DNA of 64,000 nt from Elephas maximus indicus (GCF_024166365.1 NC_064821.1:51611093-51675092), one strand, 5' to 3'. Shown: positions 11,901-23,592, counted from the stretch's first letter. The notes: generated from the letters alone by a model not told the origin. Made by a program: numbers and translations.

Positions 11901-14686
11901 CAGGGGTTCCATCGTATTCTCGGGCCCCTATGCCTGGGCCAACTTCACCATCCTGGCCTTGGGCGTGTGGGCTGTTGCTCAGAGGGACTCCATCGACGCC
12001 ATAAGCATGGTGAGCTCGGGGGAGGACGGGGCACGGGGGCAGCAGCCAGGGAACGTGGCTTCAGGGTGAGCCGTGGCCCCTGCTGTCTTCCCCTCTCCCA
12101 TCTCAATCTACTCTCTCTTCCTTGTGCCCCCCCTTGCATTTTCTAAAGCCTTGTAAATAAGCCCACCAGGCTACCAGCCTACATGTGTCCTCACTAGCCT
12201 GGCCTGCTTCTCTGCCTACCTGATTCAGAGAGCCCAGGGTCTGCTTGTTGTCTTCCCCAGGAAGCACATGAGGTAGGACCCCACCAGTGCCCCCAGACTG
12301 GCCACTCTATGCAGGCAGTGGAACTTCCCCCAATCACCTGACTCCAGGGCTCTTTTTCAGAGGAGGGGTGCAGCTGGGAGACCTGGCTAAGAGAGAGCAC
12401 TACCACTCTTATGAAGTCATGAGTTGGCACAGCCCAACTGATATCTGCTATAACAGGACAGCTTCCCAACACCCAGGGAGTCCCGAGAGGCAGTGACCTC
12501 TCTGGCGTGGAGGCTATTCAAATCAAGGCAGAGAGCCTCGTTTCAGGATGATTGAGAAGGGATTTCCTTTGTGGGTGGAGACTGGGTTAGATGAACCCCA
12601 GAAGACCTTCAAACTCAGAGGTTCTGGAACCAAGTTTGTGCCTGTTCGTGGCCTCAGGAGATGGGGGAGGGTGGGAGGCTCTGTAGTGGAGCTGGCAGGT
12701 GGGGCCCAGTGTCCCTGTCTTCCAGCGCCACACTCCATCTGACATCTCACGCACAAAGTCCTGCCTACTTTGATCCCTCAGAATACAGTAGGGAACCGTC
12801 CAGACTGTTGCCCGCCTTCACGAGCTCCCAGTCTCGGGGAGGACAGGGGTATTACAGGGTATCCATGTGTTCACAAACTTGTAATGTCATGTGTACACCC
12901 CCTCAGCTCCAAACCCCACATGTCTTACAGTTTCTTGGTGGCTTGGTGGCCACCATCTTCCTGGACATCATCCACATTAGTGTCTTCTACCCGCGGGGGG
13001 ACCTCACGGACACGGGCCGCTTTGGGGCCGGCATGGCCATCCTCAGCCTGATCCTGAAGCCGTTCTCCTGCTGCTTCGTCTACCACATGTACCGGGAGCG
13101 TGGGGGTGAACTCCTGCTCCATGTCGGTGAGCCCGCCCTCCCCTTGCCAGCTCCCCACCTGCCCTCTACTGGCGAGGTGCCCTCTCCCAGCCTCCCTCTC
13201 TGTCTGCCTGGATGACCCACAGCCCCTGCCAATGAGCAGGCCTTGCCCCATGGGACTAGGGCTAAAGGGGGGAGCGTGGCATGGGCATCAGAGCTAGAAA
13301 GTGTGGACACCCCTGCTGAGGAGCTCCAGTGACCCCGGCTATCCCAGCCTGCTGCACACTCTCCAGCATCAGGCTGCAGATGGGGCTGGGGGCAGTGGCC
13401 AGGCCCTCCTCCAGGGTATGATTTGGGTCACTCTGAGATGTGCAGACATCTACACTGTCAGCTTCTCCTTTCAGGTCCCACCTGGTCCCTCCCCAGGAAG
13501 CCCCCTCCTGTCAGGTGGGGTCTTCCCTCTCCTGTGGCAGAGGCAGTGCCGAGCCTCCTGCTAAGGCAGCACTAACCTGCTGACCGGCTCTCTTGCCTCC
13601 AGCCAGCCCCCCATCTGCTCCCTCCCATGCCTCTCTGGTCTCCTGTGTCCCTCTCAGGGTGGCTGAGCCATTTTCCTACTCTCTGACACATGTTCTCATT
13701 TCCTTTCTCTCCCTGAGAGAGAAGTGGGGAGGGCCAGGGTGTGGTCTTCTACCTTTTACTCCTGAGAAGAGAGGTCCAGAGTGGCCTGTGACCTGCCTGA
13801 GGGAGCAGCTGGGGCAAGGATAAGAGTGGGTGTGTGGGTGTGTGTGTGGGTGTGTGTGCACGCTTGCGCGTACGCTTGCGCGTGCGTGCATGCCTGCCCA
13901 CGCCCACCCTGGTCCCCCTCAACAGTGGGCCTGGCCTCAGGGCCCTGCCACCAACTTTGGAATTCTGGCTTCTCTACCAATTGAACTCAGTGCGAAGTGG
14001 CTGACAAAGTTTAGCTTTTCTCCTCAGCATATTCTTACACCTTGAGGGAAGTTACTCCACTCAGAAAAACCCAAACCAGTTGTCATCGAGTTGATCCCAA
14101 CTCATGGCAACCCCACGTGTGTCAGAGTAGAACTGTTCCATAGGGTTTTCAGTGGTTGATTTTTCAGAAGTAGATTGCCAGGCTTTTCTTCTGAGGCACC
14201 CCGGGTAGACTCATATCTCCATCCTTTGGTTTAGCAGCTGCGTTGGCTCCTGTATGAAAATCTCTCACGGTTGTCAGGCGTAACACGCCACTCCAGCTGT
14301 GGTGAAGCCATCAAGTTTAACGGGACTCCCTGAGGAGTACAGCAGTGCCCTTTTCATAGGACTCCTGCTCTGTAGGCTGCAAGAGGATTGAATGAATGAT
14401 GCATGTGAAAGGCTTGGTGCCCTGCAGCTGCTGCCACTGTCACTGTCCTTGGTGCCAGGGTGCTCAGCTCTGGCCTTCCTAGCAGGGGTTAGGTGGATCT
14501 TGGTTTGGACTCAGCAGAATTTCCTGAGTTCTCAACCTTCATTTTTTTCTTTCCCTGCCCCCTGCCCCAGGTTTTCTTGGACCCTCGCCAGAGCGCAGTG
14601 CCTACCAGACCATTGACTCACCAGAAGCATCCAACGACCCCTTTGCAGGCCCAGAGAGCAGGGGTCAGCCGGGCCATGGGTACTGA
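8908..14686 (+). CDS. AGTRAP: Angiotensin II receptor-associated protein (ATRAP), exons 2-5; exon 1 outside window
   Basis: Four coding exons (8908-8942, 11904-12009, 12931-13126, 14571-14686) with canonical AG/GT borders join in frame. With a 27-nt first exon, which I infer lies left of the window, the product would be 159 aa, the length I recall for human ATRAP. Recognisable stretches are VHWILTTW, YAWANFTILALGVWAVAQRD, TIFLDIIHISVFYPR and CCFVYHMYRERGGEL, ending in DPFAGPE. The protein has three hydrophobic membrane segments and a hydrophilic cytosolic tail. In the known family it binds the C-terminal tail of the AT1 angiotensin receptor and promotes its internalisation, mainly in ER/Golgi/endocytic membranes. 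No frameshift or stop is seen. The large first intron holds an antisense retrovirus. Identification is very secure; the promoter is not visible. Confidence 0.95.
10330..10490 (+). repeat. MIR
   Basis: gggttcaaatcccagctct, gtgtgaccttggacaagtta and ccatctgtaaaatgagaat in order. Confidence 0.85.
10546..10711 (-). repeat. AfroSINE, short form
   Basis: Flanked by the perfect 10-bp duplication ccagatatta (10536-10545, 10712-10721). Confidence 0.93.
10840..10999 (-). repeat. AfroSINE, short form
   Basis: Flanked by the perfect 12-bp duplication agaaagtgacta (10828-10839, 11000-11011), so fairly young. Confidence 0.95.
11357..11570 (-). repeat. AfroSINE, long form
   Basis: Ends with ctctacccaggggctct, the reversed head; contains a small CT-rich expansion near 11515. 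Confidence 0.85.
11904..12009 (+). CDS. AGTRAP: AGTRAP exon 3
   Basis: 106 nt between ttcttcag and gtgagc. It encodes GSIVFSGPYAWANF and the second hydrophobic segment, then AQRDSIDAISM, ending in phase 0. Confidence 0.95.
12931..13126 (+). CDS. AGTRAP: AGTRAP exon 4
   Basis: 196 nt between tcttacag and gtgagc. It encodes FLGGLVATIFLDIIHISVFY, a loop with TDTGRFGAGMAI, a third hydrophobic segment and the YRERGGEL juxtamembrane stretch; ends in phase 1. Confidence 0.95.
13825..13895. repeat. GT/GC microsatellite
   Basis: gtgtgggtgtgtgtg passes into gcacgcttgcgcgtacgctt, an almost uninterrupted purine-pyrimidine alternation inside AGTRAP intron 4. Confidence 0.85.
14066..14253 (-). repeat. 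AfroSINE, head-truncated
   Basis: Tail aaaacccaaaccagttgtca to ggtttagcagctgcg; the last 25 or so bases of the head are missing. Confidence 0.85.
14571..14686 (+). CDS. AGTRAP: AGTRAP exon 5 (last coding exon)
   Basis: Starts after tgccccag and encodes the cytosolic tail GFLGPSPERSAYQTIDSPE ... GQPGHGY, then TGA at 14684-14686. The tail is the part that in the family contacts the AT1 receptor. Confidence 0.93.
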
Positions 14687-15508
14687 AGTCAGGCCCGCCC
14701 TTCTGACCCCGCCTGGGCTGTATCGCCTTCCTCGTGCCTTAGAGGCCATTCTAGGGATGCCCATGACCTCCCTTTCTCGGACCTCGGATGGAACGTGTCC
14801 TCTCGTTCCCCATCTCAGGAGCTGCCTGCAGCAAGCGCCTGGAGAGGCCAGGAGCCCCATGCACCCCCACCCCATGCACATATCTGCCCCAGATTCCCTA
14901 AGCCTTCCCTCCTCTCCATCATCCCACTGGTCCCCAGACTGGGAACCATAATCTCTGTCCCAATTGTCTGCCCCTTAGCTGCTCTGTGCAGGCCTCAGAC
15001 CAAGTCATCCCTGAGCCAGGCAGAGTCAGGTACCTATGGGCCAGTGAGGCCCTTGCCCACTCCTCACTCCCCACTTATCGGGCCCCTCTGTAAAAGCTCT
15101 GATAACTTTGGGCCAAGCTCAGCCCACGGACAGTGAAGCATGGGAATGAGGTCCCAGTGCCTGATCACATGGTGCCTGGGGACCCCCCAGGCTGGAGGCA
15201 GGGGTGTCTATGGTACCAGAGACACTGCTACAGCCAGCCGCCAGCTGCCTTCCTGGAGCCCTGTCATTAAAATTTGGGGAATCCTGTTGCTGGGCTGTGT
15301 TTTGACCCATATTTAATCCCCTGGCTGGGCTGGGGCCTGGGGCTTGCCATTCCTTGAAAGAGTTCTCATTCTGAATCCCTGGGTAGAATCCAGGTTTAGC
15401 TGCCACTTCTGTCATGGCTGCAAAGATGCTGGCTGGCCATTTTGGGAGGAAGCCTTCAGTGAGCGCAGAATTCTGAGTGCGTGTTACTGACCAGCATGTC
15501 TTCAGAAA

Positions 15509-15514
15509 AATAAA
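15509..15514 (+). terminator. AGTRAP: Probable AGTRAP polyadenylation signal
   Basis: AATAAA about 820 nt after the stop codon, followed within about 40 nt by GT-rich sequence (gtgtggta). It is the only canonical signal I see before the next repeats, so the 3' UTR is placed at 14687 to about 15530. Confidence 0.7.
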
Positions 15515-15934
15515 CACCCATGTATGATTCAGTGACATTAAGTGCATTCACCGTGTGGTACAACCTCCCTACTATCTGTTTCCTTTTTTTTTTTTTTTTT
15601 CATCGCCCTTAACGCACTCAGTACCCTTCAGGCAATAATTCCCGGTTTCCTTCCTCCAACTGAGGTTGTTCCTCCCATGTCAGCAGTGCCGGGGGAGAGA
15701 GCCGGGCTCCTTGTTTGGAAAGAATGTGGCTTTGGTCCCTGCTCACAGCTTACACAGGATAAATTCTCAGTGGGATGGACGGTGGAAGCCAGGGGAACCC
15801 TCCAGCTCCTGTGATTTCCCTCCTCTCTCCTCCCTTCTCAGTGTGTAGATTTAAATGTGGGCAGCATCCTAGGAGGTGAGCAGGTCAGATGATTATGGGA
15901 TGCAGAGTGTTTTGGGGGTCAGCGGAATCCCCTA

Positions 15935-16136
15935 ACCCAGGGGTTCTCACCTGAGGTGGTTCTGCCCCCAGGGGACATTGGGTGATGTGTGGGGACATTT
16001 GTGGTTGTCTTGACTGGGGAGGGTGCTACTGGCATCGAGTGGGTGGAGGTCAGGAATGCTGCTCAACACCCTACAGTGCCCAGGACGCCCCATCCCAGAC
16101 GGTGATCCAGCCCTGTGTCAGCAGTGCCGTGGGGGA
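15935..16136 (-). repeat. MER20 hAT-Charlie DNA transposon
   Basis: ggggttctcacctgaggtgg through gacattgggtgatgt, gctactggcatcgagtgggt and aacaccctacagtgcccagg follows the reversed MER20 order. Confidence 0.8.
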
Positions 16137-16309
16137 GAGCCTGCCCTCTGATGTCTGAGCACCAACGTTGTACAGGGTGCCAGGCTGCCTGGTGGTGGTC
16201 ATGGCAGGAGGAAGCAGGGCTCAGGGCACCAGCTGGGGCCTGCCCTGCCTCCAGCTCAGGCCTGGCTGTGTGGTGTGGCAAATGCCTGTCCATTTCTGCA
16301 AATCAGAGG

Positions 16310-16460
16310 AACTGGGAATTGGTTTGAACCCTGCTCTGCCACTTACTAGCTGTGTGACCTTGGGAAACTTAGCATTTCAGACCTCAGAGTCTTCCTCTGG
16401 GAAAGGGCCAATGCTGCCCACGGGGATGACTTTGCAAATCGCATGTAAAGTGCATGGCCC
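16310..16460 (+). repeat. MIR
   Basis: tttgaaccctgctctgcc then tagctgtgtgaccttgggaa. Confidence 0.75.
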
Positions 16461-16856
16461 CTGGAAGGGCTTCCTAAACGACAGCCAAGTGACTAGGAGT
16501 GGAGTCACTTACTGAACCTGTGATGATATATTGGGACAGGAGTTGAGGGGCAGCAGCAGCACTTTCTGGCCCTACCCCACTCTGGGTCTGAGCATTCACA
16601 GTTCACTCCTCTCCAGAGGCCCATAGAGGTGGCCACTGGGCCCCAGGTGCCTGGGCTTTCCGAGGCTATCCTGGCTTCTCCCTGGCACTGAGAGATCAAG
16701 GCCTGGAGCACATCCCCCACCATTCCCCTGTATCCATCTGTCAGTCAGATAAAGCGGGGTGCCTGCTGTGTGCTGGGCAAGGGCCCGGGCTACACCAGTA
16801 AACTCAGGTGCCTGCTAGTGGGGAAAGAGATACTAAATGATTCTTCTCATCAGAGG

Positions 16857-17057
16857 GGAGTCCCTGGGTGGTGTGAACAGTGAACATGCTCAGCTGCTAA
16901 CTGAAAGTTTGAAGGCTCAAGTCTACCCAGGATGCCTTGGAAGAAAGGCCTGGCAATCTACTTCCAAAAATTAAGCCATTGAAAACCCTAGGGAGCACAG
17001 TTCTACTCTGACACATATGGGGTTGCCATAAGTTGGGGTCGACTTGAGGGCAACTGG
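16857..17057 (+). repeat. AfroSINE, long form
   Basis: Perfect 13-bp duplication ttctcatcagagg at 16844-16856 and 17058-17070. Confidence 0.94.
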
Positions 17058-17433
17058 TTCTCATCAGAGGATTTCAGACTGAGGCAAGAGCCCCAAAAGG
17101 GAACACTGGCCACCTGGCAGGCGAGGGAGCCTTCTGGGGGAAGGGAGTCGTGCTCTGGGGCCAGGGGGTGCTGAGTGGCTGCAGTTGTGGAAAACGAAAC
17201 AGCCTCAACTGTCAGAATGAGATGGACAAGTAAGATGCGTTACATTCGTTCCGTGGAATACTGTTCAGAATTCAAGTGAATAAGCTAGACCTAACCATAT
17301 CCACATTGGTTCCCCTCAGTGTGAACGACACGTAGGATGGCATGCAATATGAGAGAATTGGGGTGGATTTTTTAAACCTAAAACTAAACCATACATTGTC
17401 CCCGGCTGTACATGGGGTGAGAATATAAAACTT

Positions 17434-17580
17434 GGACCAATCAGTTGCCATTGAGTCAGCTCTGACTCGTGACAACCGCGTGGTGTCAGAGTAGAACTCT
17501 GCTCCGTTTTCAATGGCTGATTTTTTTTTTTTCTGAACTAGATTGCCAGTCCTTTCTACCAAGGTGCCTCTGGGTGGACA
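17434..17580 (-). repeat. AfroSINE, head-truncated
   Basis: Runs from accaatcagttgccattgag to tgcctctgggtggac, then stops. Confidence 0.8.
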
Positions 17581-18209
17581 TATGCCAAATCCATTATTGT
17601 GATGTCTGGGGGTGGCCTGGCCTGGGGAGAATGGGACTAAATGGCATGCTTTCTTTCTCGTTTATGCCAGTGCCTGGCACACAGACAGCTTGCTCTGTAC
17701 GTGCTTGTGTTGTAGAGTGGGGAAGCAGGGTGGGGCAAGGGAAGAAGCCAAGCAAGGGTGTGACTTCCGGCAAAGTCCTACAGGCACCACCTCAGCCTGG
17801 TCCCACGGGGGCACTCTGGTATGTGAGTGACACCTCAGAGCGTGTGGCTTGATGCCAAGCAAGAGAGCTGGGCTTTCTCAGTCATTGGCCAAGGGCTGTT
17901 CTGGAGCTGGGGAAGGAGTACTTAAATTCCCAAGCACCCTGGTTCCCAAACCATGCAGGTGAAGTGGCCCCAGGAGCCCGAGGGCCATCCTCCAAGGAGG
18001 GGTTCAGGGAGAGGGCCATCAGAAATGCACAGAAACAGTGAAGGGCACCAGGGTGGCTGCCCCCTTTCCACAGAGCAGGCCCCATAAAGGAGAGCTGCTG
18101 ACATTCATTCAGCAAACACTGAGAGCCTACTGTGAGCTAGGAGTATTCTAGATGCTGGAGATATCAGAGTGGAAAAAATGTCCCTGGCCCCCAGGAACAG
18201 AGTTGGACA

Positions 18210-19357
18210 TGATCTGACTTACATTCTAAAAGTTTAAACACAGAAGAAAATAATCTTTGATGGTTATGAGGGTGGGGAGGGAGGGAGGGAAAGGGTTATT
18301 CACTAGATAGTAGACAAGAACTATTTTAGGTGAAGGGAAAGACAACACACAATACAGGAGAGGTTACCACAACTGGACTAAACCAAAAGCAAAGAAGTTC
18401 CCTGAATACAACGGAATGCATCAAAGGCCAGAGTAGCAGGGACGGGGGTTTGGGGACCGTGGTTTCAGAGGACATCTAGGTCAATTGGCATAACAAAACA
18501 TATTAAAACGTTCTGCATCCCACTTTGGCGAGAGGCTTCTGGGGTCTTAAACGTTTGCTAGCAAGCGGCCATCTAAGATGCATCAATTGGTCTTGACCCA
18601 CCTGGATCAAAGGAGAATGAAGAACACCAAAGGCATAAGGTAAAGACAAACCCAACAGACAGAAAAGGTCATGTAAACCAGAGACTACATCAGCCTGAGA
18701 CCAGAAGAACTAGGTGGTGCCCAGCTACCACTGATGACTGCCCTGACAGGGAACACAATAGAGAACCCCTGATGGAGCAGGAGAACGGTGGGATGCAGAC
18801 CTCAAGTTCTCATGAAAAGACCAGACAATGGTCTGACTGAGACTAGAATGACCCTGGAGGTCATGGTCCCTGGACCCTTTCTTAGCCCAAGACTGGAACC
18901 ATTTCCGAAGCCAATTCTTCAGACAGGAATTGGACTGGACTATAAGACAGAGAATGAGACTGGTGAGGAGTCAGTTTCTAGACTCAGACAGACACATGAG
19001 ACTATGTGGGCAATTCCTGTCTTCCTGTCCTGACAGAGACTGGAGAAACCCCAAGAGTTTGGCCCCTGGACACTCCTTTAGCTCAGTAATGAAGTCACTA
19101 CTGAAGTTCATTTACCCTTCAGCCAAAGATTAGACAGGCCCATAAAACAAAATGAGACTAAAGGGGCACACCAGCCCAGGTGTAGGGACTAGAAGGCAGG
19201 AGGGGACAGGAAAGCTGGTAATAGGGAACCCAAGGTCGAGAAGGGAGAGTGTTGACATGTCACGGCATTGTTAATCAATGTCATAAGACAATGTGCGTAC
19301 TGTTTAATGAGAAGGTAGTCCTGTAAACCTTTATCTAACGTACAGTCAAAAAAAAAA
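18210..19357 (+). mobile_element. LINE 3' end (probably L1) with A-run
   Basis: Non-coding 3' region ending in an A-run at 19347-19357. Its middle (catcaattggtcttgaccca, gatggtgcccagctacca-type stretches) recurs at 58401-59056. L1 is favoured by the A-tail; other LINE clades are not excluded. Confidence 0.6.
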
Positions 19358-19640
19358 CTGTCAACCTAGAATTGTATACCACTGAGGAATCTTTCAGGAA
19401 TGAGGAAAAATAAAGATGTAGTCAAGTAAACAATAGACTTTATTGACAACCAACTTTTAATATAGAAACATCTAAATCTTTTTGTGGAAGAAGGAAAATT
19501 TTCCAGAAGGAAGATCTAAGATGCAAGGAGTTAATGGTAAGCATGTGGTCAGTCTTCAAGACCGTGTATATCAGACAGGGCTGACCAGAGACAAAATGTT
19601 CTAAAGTCTTTTTTTGGCTAAAAGAAGGGTAAATATTGAA
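19358..19640 (+). mobile_element. L1 ORF2 3' fragment
   Basis: cctagaattgtatacc ... caggaatgaggaaaaataaag resembles the end of mammalian L1 ORF2; diverged. Confidence 0.4.
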
Positions 19641-19782
19641 TTAACTTTAGACATTGTTAAATCAATTGGATGACTACTGAAGGGACAGAATAGAATGCGT
19701 AATTTCCAAGCCAATGCTGAGGAAAAAAAAAACTTAATTTGAAAAAAATTACAAAAGAGGAAAAAAAAAAGTTTGACCATTA

Positions 19783-19836
19783 AACCAAAATGTAACCCAG
19801 CTGCTGTCAAGTCAATTCCGACACATGGTGACCATT
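19783..19836 (-). repeat. AfroSINE 3'-end fragment
   Basis: Only the tail region (ctgctgtcaagtcaattccg) is present. Confidence 0.7.
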
Positions 19837-20045
19837 AGCACGAAATACCATTAGCACAAGATAATACAGTTAATATGTAATAATCATACATTTGTAAATG
19901 AATTACACTCTGGAGTTAAGATACAGGATTATCAGACTAGATTTTTAAAAATTTCAACCATATTTACAAGAGACATCCATGAACTGCATGGACTGAAAGG
20001 AAAAGGTTAGGATGGAAAAGGTTATACTAGGCAAATGACCAAAAT

Positions 20046-20206
20046 ACAATTGCTGTTGTTATGTATCGTTGAGTCAGTTCTGACTCATAGTAAACCTATA
20101 AGAGAGTAGAATAGGCCTATAGCGTTTCTAAGGAGTGGCTGGTGGATTTGAACTGCTGACTTTGGTTAGCAGCTGTAGCTCTTAACTACTAAGCCACCAG
20201 GGCTCC
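20046..20206 (-). repeat. AfroSINE, short form
   Basis: ttgagtcagttctgactcat through gccaccagggctcc; diverged. Confidence 0.85.
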
Positions 20207-20233
20207 AAAATAGAGCTGGTATAGCTAAATTAA

Positions 20234-20410
20234 GGAGCCCTGGTGGTACACTGGAAACCCTGGTGGTGTAGTTGTTAAGTGCTGTGGTTGCAAACCAAAA
20301 GGTCGGCTGTTGGAATCCACCAGGTGCTCCCTGGAAAGCCCATGGCACTTCTACTCTGTCCTATAGGCTCACTATGAGTCGGAATTGACTCGATGGCATA
20401 TAACAACATG
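20234..20410 (+). repeat. AfroSINE, short form with duplicated head
   Basis: Perfect 10-bp duplication gctaaattaa (20224-20233, 20411-20420). The head gagccctggtggtaca is followed directly by a second head aaaccctggtggtgta. Confidence 0.9.
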
Positions 20411-20599
20411 GCTAAATTAATATCAAACTTGACTTTAAGGTAAAAGGTATTATTAGGTTAAACTTAAATTACAAAGGTTAGGCTCAATTCTCCAGGTGTA
20501 GGAGATTAGACACATAGACTTAAAATGGAAGTAAGAATCACCCCCTTCTTCAAGAATTGCTTTACAGTTTAAATGCCTCTTTGACGAGTATTCGTTAAA

Positions 20600-20730
20600 T
20601 ATCTGACCCTCACATCAAACCGGTGAGGTAGGTAGGATAAGTGTTACCATCTCCCTTTTACAGAAGAGGAACCGGAGCTTAGAGAGGTTAGGAACTTTCC
20701 TAAGGTCACAATCCTGATCCCAGGTCTTCT
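20600..20730 (-). repeat. MIR-like fragment
   Basis: ccctcacatcaaaccggtga, tttacagaagaggaaccgga and cctaaggtcaca; old. Confidence 0.5.
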
Positions 20731-20929
20731 GACTCCTGGCCCAGAGCTTTTTCCTCCCCCAGCGGGAGTTTAGAAAGGAGAAAAGAAACTGGGCGAAGAA
20801 AGGAAGGGGCAGATGCGCAGTGAGGAACAGCAAGGGCAAAGGCTTGGCAGAGAAAATGCAGGAACGTTTGGAGTCCAGAGGAAGAGTGATTGGGTCAGGC
20901 GCACAGCAGAGAGGAGTGATTACAACCCG

Positions 20930-21260
20930 ATTTCGGAGGGATCTGAAGGCGGGGGAAGAGTATTGCCCAATTTTTGCAAGTGCAAGAAGTCTGCACGGAG
21001 CCATGTGATTTGCAACCGGCTGTACGGCGCCAGGAGGGGGACCCACGAGCAGCGCACCTGCAGGCTCTGCTCCTGACGCCCCGCGCTCTGCCCTTCCCAC
21101 TCACCCCGACGCCGGCGGCCACGCGCCTTCGAGTCGGACGCACGCTGCTACTCCCACCCCCCCTACCGGCCAGGGTCGTTACCGTCCTGCCTGAGATCGG
21201 CTCCAGGTTCAAACGCCAAGAGGAGAAGACAGACGCTCCTGAGGGCAGGTCCAGGAGGTC
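20930..21260. promoter_or_regulatory. Isolated CpG-rich patch
   Basis: Roughly two dozen CpGs in about 300 nt, in otherwise CpG-poor, repeat-rich sequence between AGTRAP and C1orf167. No exon of either gene is recognisable in it. It could be a C1orf167 upstream promoter or that of an unannotated RNA. Confidence 0.5.
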
Positions 21261-21403
21261 AGGAAAACTGATCGCAAGTATCTTTGGTTAGGAGAGGAAG
21301 GAGGCTCTGAGTGTCCTTAAGTGTGCAGGGATGGGGATAGAGGCGGGTAGAGAGGGTGGGGAGCAGGGAGGAATTACCCAATAAGCAAGGTATGAACAGG
21401 CTT

Positions 21404-21452
21404 ACTTGTCGCTATGAGTCGGAATCGACTGGATGGCACTGGGCTTGGCTTG
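21404..21452 (+). repeat. AfroSINE 3'-end fragment
   Basis: gtcgctatgagtcggaatcg plus gatggcactgggcttgg, only the tail. Confidence 0.8.
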
Positions 21453-22925
21453 ACTTAGTGTACGGTATCACCTGTTTTCCACCACATCAAAGATGTGGCG
21501 AAACCCTTGAAATTGTGTGCTACAGATAGTAAGTAAACGCAGTTAAGCCCATACATACCTTGCTTACTGTAAACTGGTTGCATACCTTGCTTACGGATTA
21601 ATCCACTCCTGGTGGGGGGTGAGGAGCAAGTAGATGGACAGCTCCCGCCTGGAGGGCAGAACCCGGTAAAACAAAGGGATGGGGAATGGGGGTGGAGAGG
21701 TGGGGTGCTAGGCAAAGGATGCTGTGGCTTGAGCTACCTCCATTCCTTTGGAAAGAGGTGAGTCAGGCATGGCCCTGGTTAGGAGCATGAGCAGTGGAGT
21801 CAGCCCTGGGTTGGGCTCTCTGCAACCGAAGTCCAGTTATAGAACCTTGGGGTGGGCAGACAGCCTGTCTAAGGTCTGGTTCCCTCATCTAGAACAGGGA
21901 AGCTCACTCTTAGGGCTGGACTCAATGATAGGATGCAGCCTAAAGGCGGCATGGTGGTTATCGTGGTTCAGCTGTTCACTTAACACACGTTTGTAAGCTC
22001 CTACCATGTGTCAAACACTGTTCATTGTGCTGCAGGCACAGCAGGAAAAAAAGACAAAATGGCCTGCCCTCATGTGGCTCTCAGTCCACTGGAGGGAGAA
22101 AAACAAACAGCGTGTTTGTTTTTCAGTTTGTTTTTCAGTATGTTAGATGGTGATAAGTACTATGGAGGAAAATAATGCAGGGCCAAGAGAAAGAGTGTGT
22201 GAGGGGTGCTGCAGTTGGAAAGAGAATGTTCAGGAAGGGCTCCCTGTGATGTAAGACATGACTTGAAGGAGTAAGGGCAAAAGAATTCAGGCAGCGAGAA
22301 CAGCACATGCAAAGGCCCCGAGGTAGCACCATGGGTAGTGTTTCTGAGGAGCAGTGAGGAGGCTGATGTGTTTGGAGCAAGGCTTCAGACCGTTTCAGTC
22401 ATGGCTGACGAAGTGAAACCAGAATAGACCTGGAGTTTTACAATTTGGGTGATCCAGAACAATAACAAAACGGGAAAAATTATGGAATGGGAGACTCAAA
22501 AGAGGTGTAGTGAACCCTTTCAGGAGCCTGAGGCATGCATGAGATGTGGATTATTGACAGGAACGTGGAGAGGGACACACATTCCGAGTGGCACAGTCAG
22601 CTGCCCTCTTTGAGAGAGGCACCATTTTTTCAGACTCTGCTGAAAATCTGACGGGCAAGAGATTTCGTGCTTATCCGACACATATGCTGCCCTTGTTTTC
22701 TAAGACAGAAATTAGATTTCTAGCAGGGCTTTGACGGGTAATTTTTCCTGTTTCATTTATCTTCTCAGTTCACCCAAATTTTAAAAATTTGGATCTGTTC
22801 TAGTTTCACTTCCTTGGCCTTAACTGAACCAGGATGAACCAGTTTGAAGCCCTGGTTTGGAGCAGAGTGAGCAAGGGGACAAGGAGTAGGGGATGAGGTT
22901 GGGGAGGTGGCCAGTGGTCAGGTAA

Positions 22926-23132
22926 CGTAGGGCAGAGGTTGGCAAACTTTTTCTTAAAGGCCAGAGTGTTTTAGGCTTTGCGGGCCATCCGGTGTCTGCT
23001 CCATTACTCAGCTCTGCTCTTGTAGTGCAGAAGCAGCCATAGATGACACGTGAATGAGCGTGGATGTGTTCTAGTATAGCTTTATTTACAGAACAGGCTG
23101 CCGGCCAGCCATAACTGGCCAACCCCTGTTGC
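22926..23132. repeat. hAT-Charlie (MER1-type) DNA transposon
   Basis: cagaggttggcaaacttttt at the left, gctttatttacagaacaggc and ggccaacccctg at the right, with Charlie-like inverted ends. Confidence 0.7.
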
Positions 23133-23399
23133 AGGGCCTTGAAGGCCTTCGTAGGGCCTCTGAATGGGGTGGGGAGCCTTTGGGGACTTTGAGCTGAGGC
23201 AGGGCATGTTCTGAGTATTCACAGGGTCACTCCGGCTGCTGTGTGCAGAACAGACTGTCAGAGGTGGGGCAAGTGCAGAAGCAGGAAGACGGTTAGGAGG
23301 CCACTGCCACATGTAGGCAAGAAGTGAGGGTCACCTGACCTAGGAGGTGGGATGGAGGTAAGGAAAAAGGTTGGATTCTGAATACCTTTGGAAGGTAGA

Positions 23400-23592
23400 A
23401 GGAGCCCTGGTGGTATAGTGGTTAAGTGCTTCACTGCTAACCAAAAAGTCACAGTTCAAACCATCAGCCGCTCAGTGGGAGAAAGATGTGGCAGTCGGCT
23501 TCTGTAAAGATCACAGCCTTGGAAACCCTATGGGGCAGTTCTACTCTGCCTGTAGGGTCGCTAGGAATCAGAATCAACTTGATGGCAATGGG
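23400..23592 (+). repeat. AfroSINE, long form
   Basis: Perfect 12-bp duplication ttggaaggtaga at 23388-23399 and 23593-23604. Confidence 0.94.

Larger units (their letters stand above)
8943..11903. other. AGTRAP intron 2
   Basis: MIR at 10330 and SINEs at 10546, 10840 and 11357. MIR-like scraps occur near 9350-9420 and 9650-9760. Nothing recognisable in 9000-9340 or 11012-11356. Confidence 0.6.
15531..18209. other. Intergenic, AGTRAP to C1orf167, first part
   Basis: A T-run at 15582-15601, MER20, MIR and two SINEs. 16461-16856 and 17581-18209 show nothing I can name. Confidence 0.6.

Noticed and set aside
20615-21100. 161-codon minus-strand frame through the CpG-rich patch
   Set aside because: Open because of GC composition; no family resemblance and no splice support.
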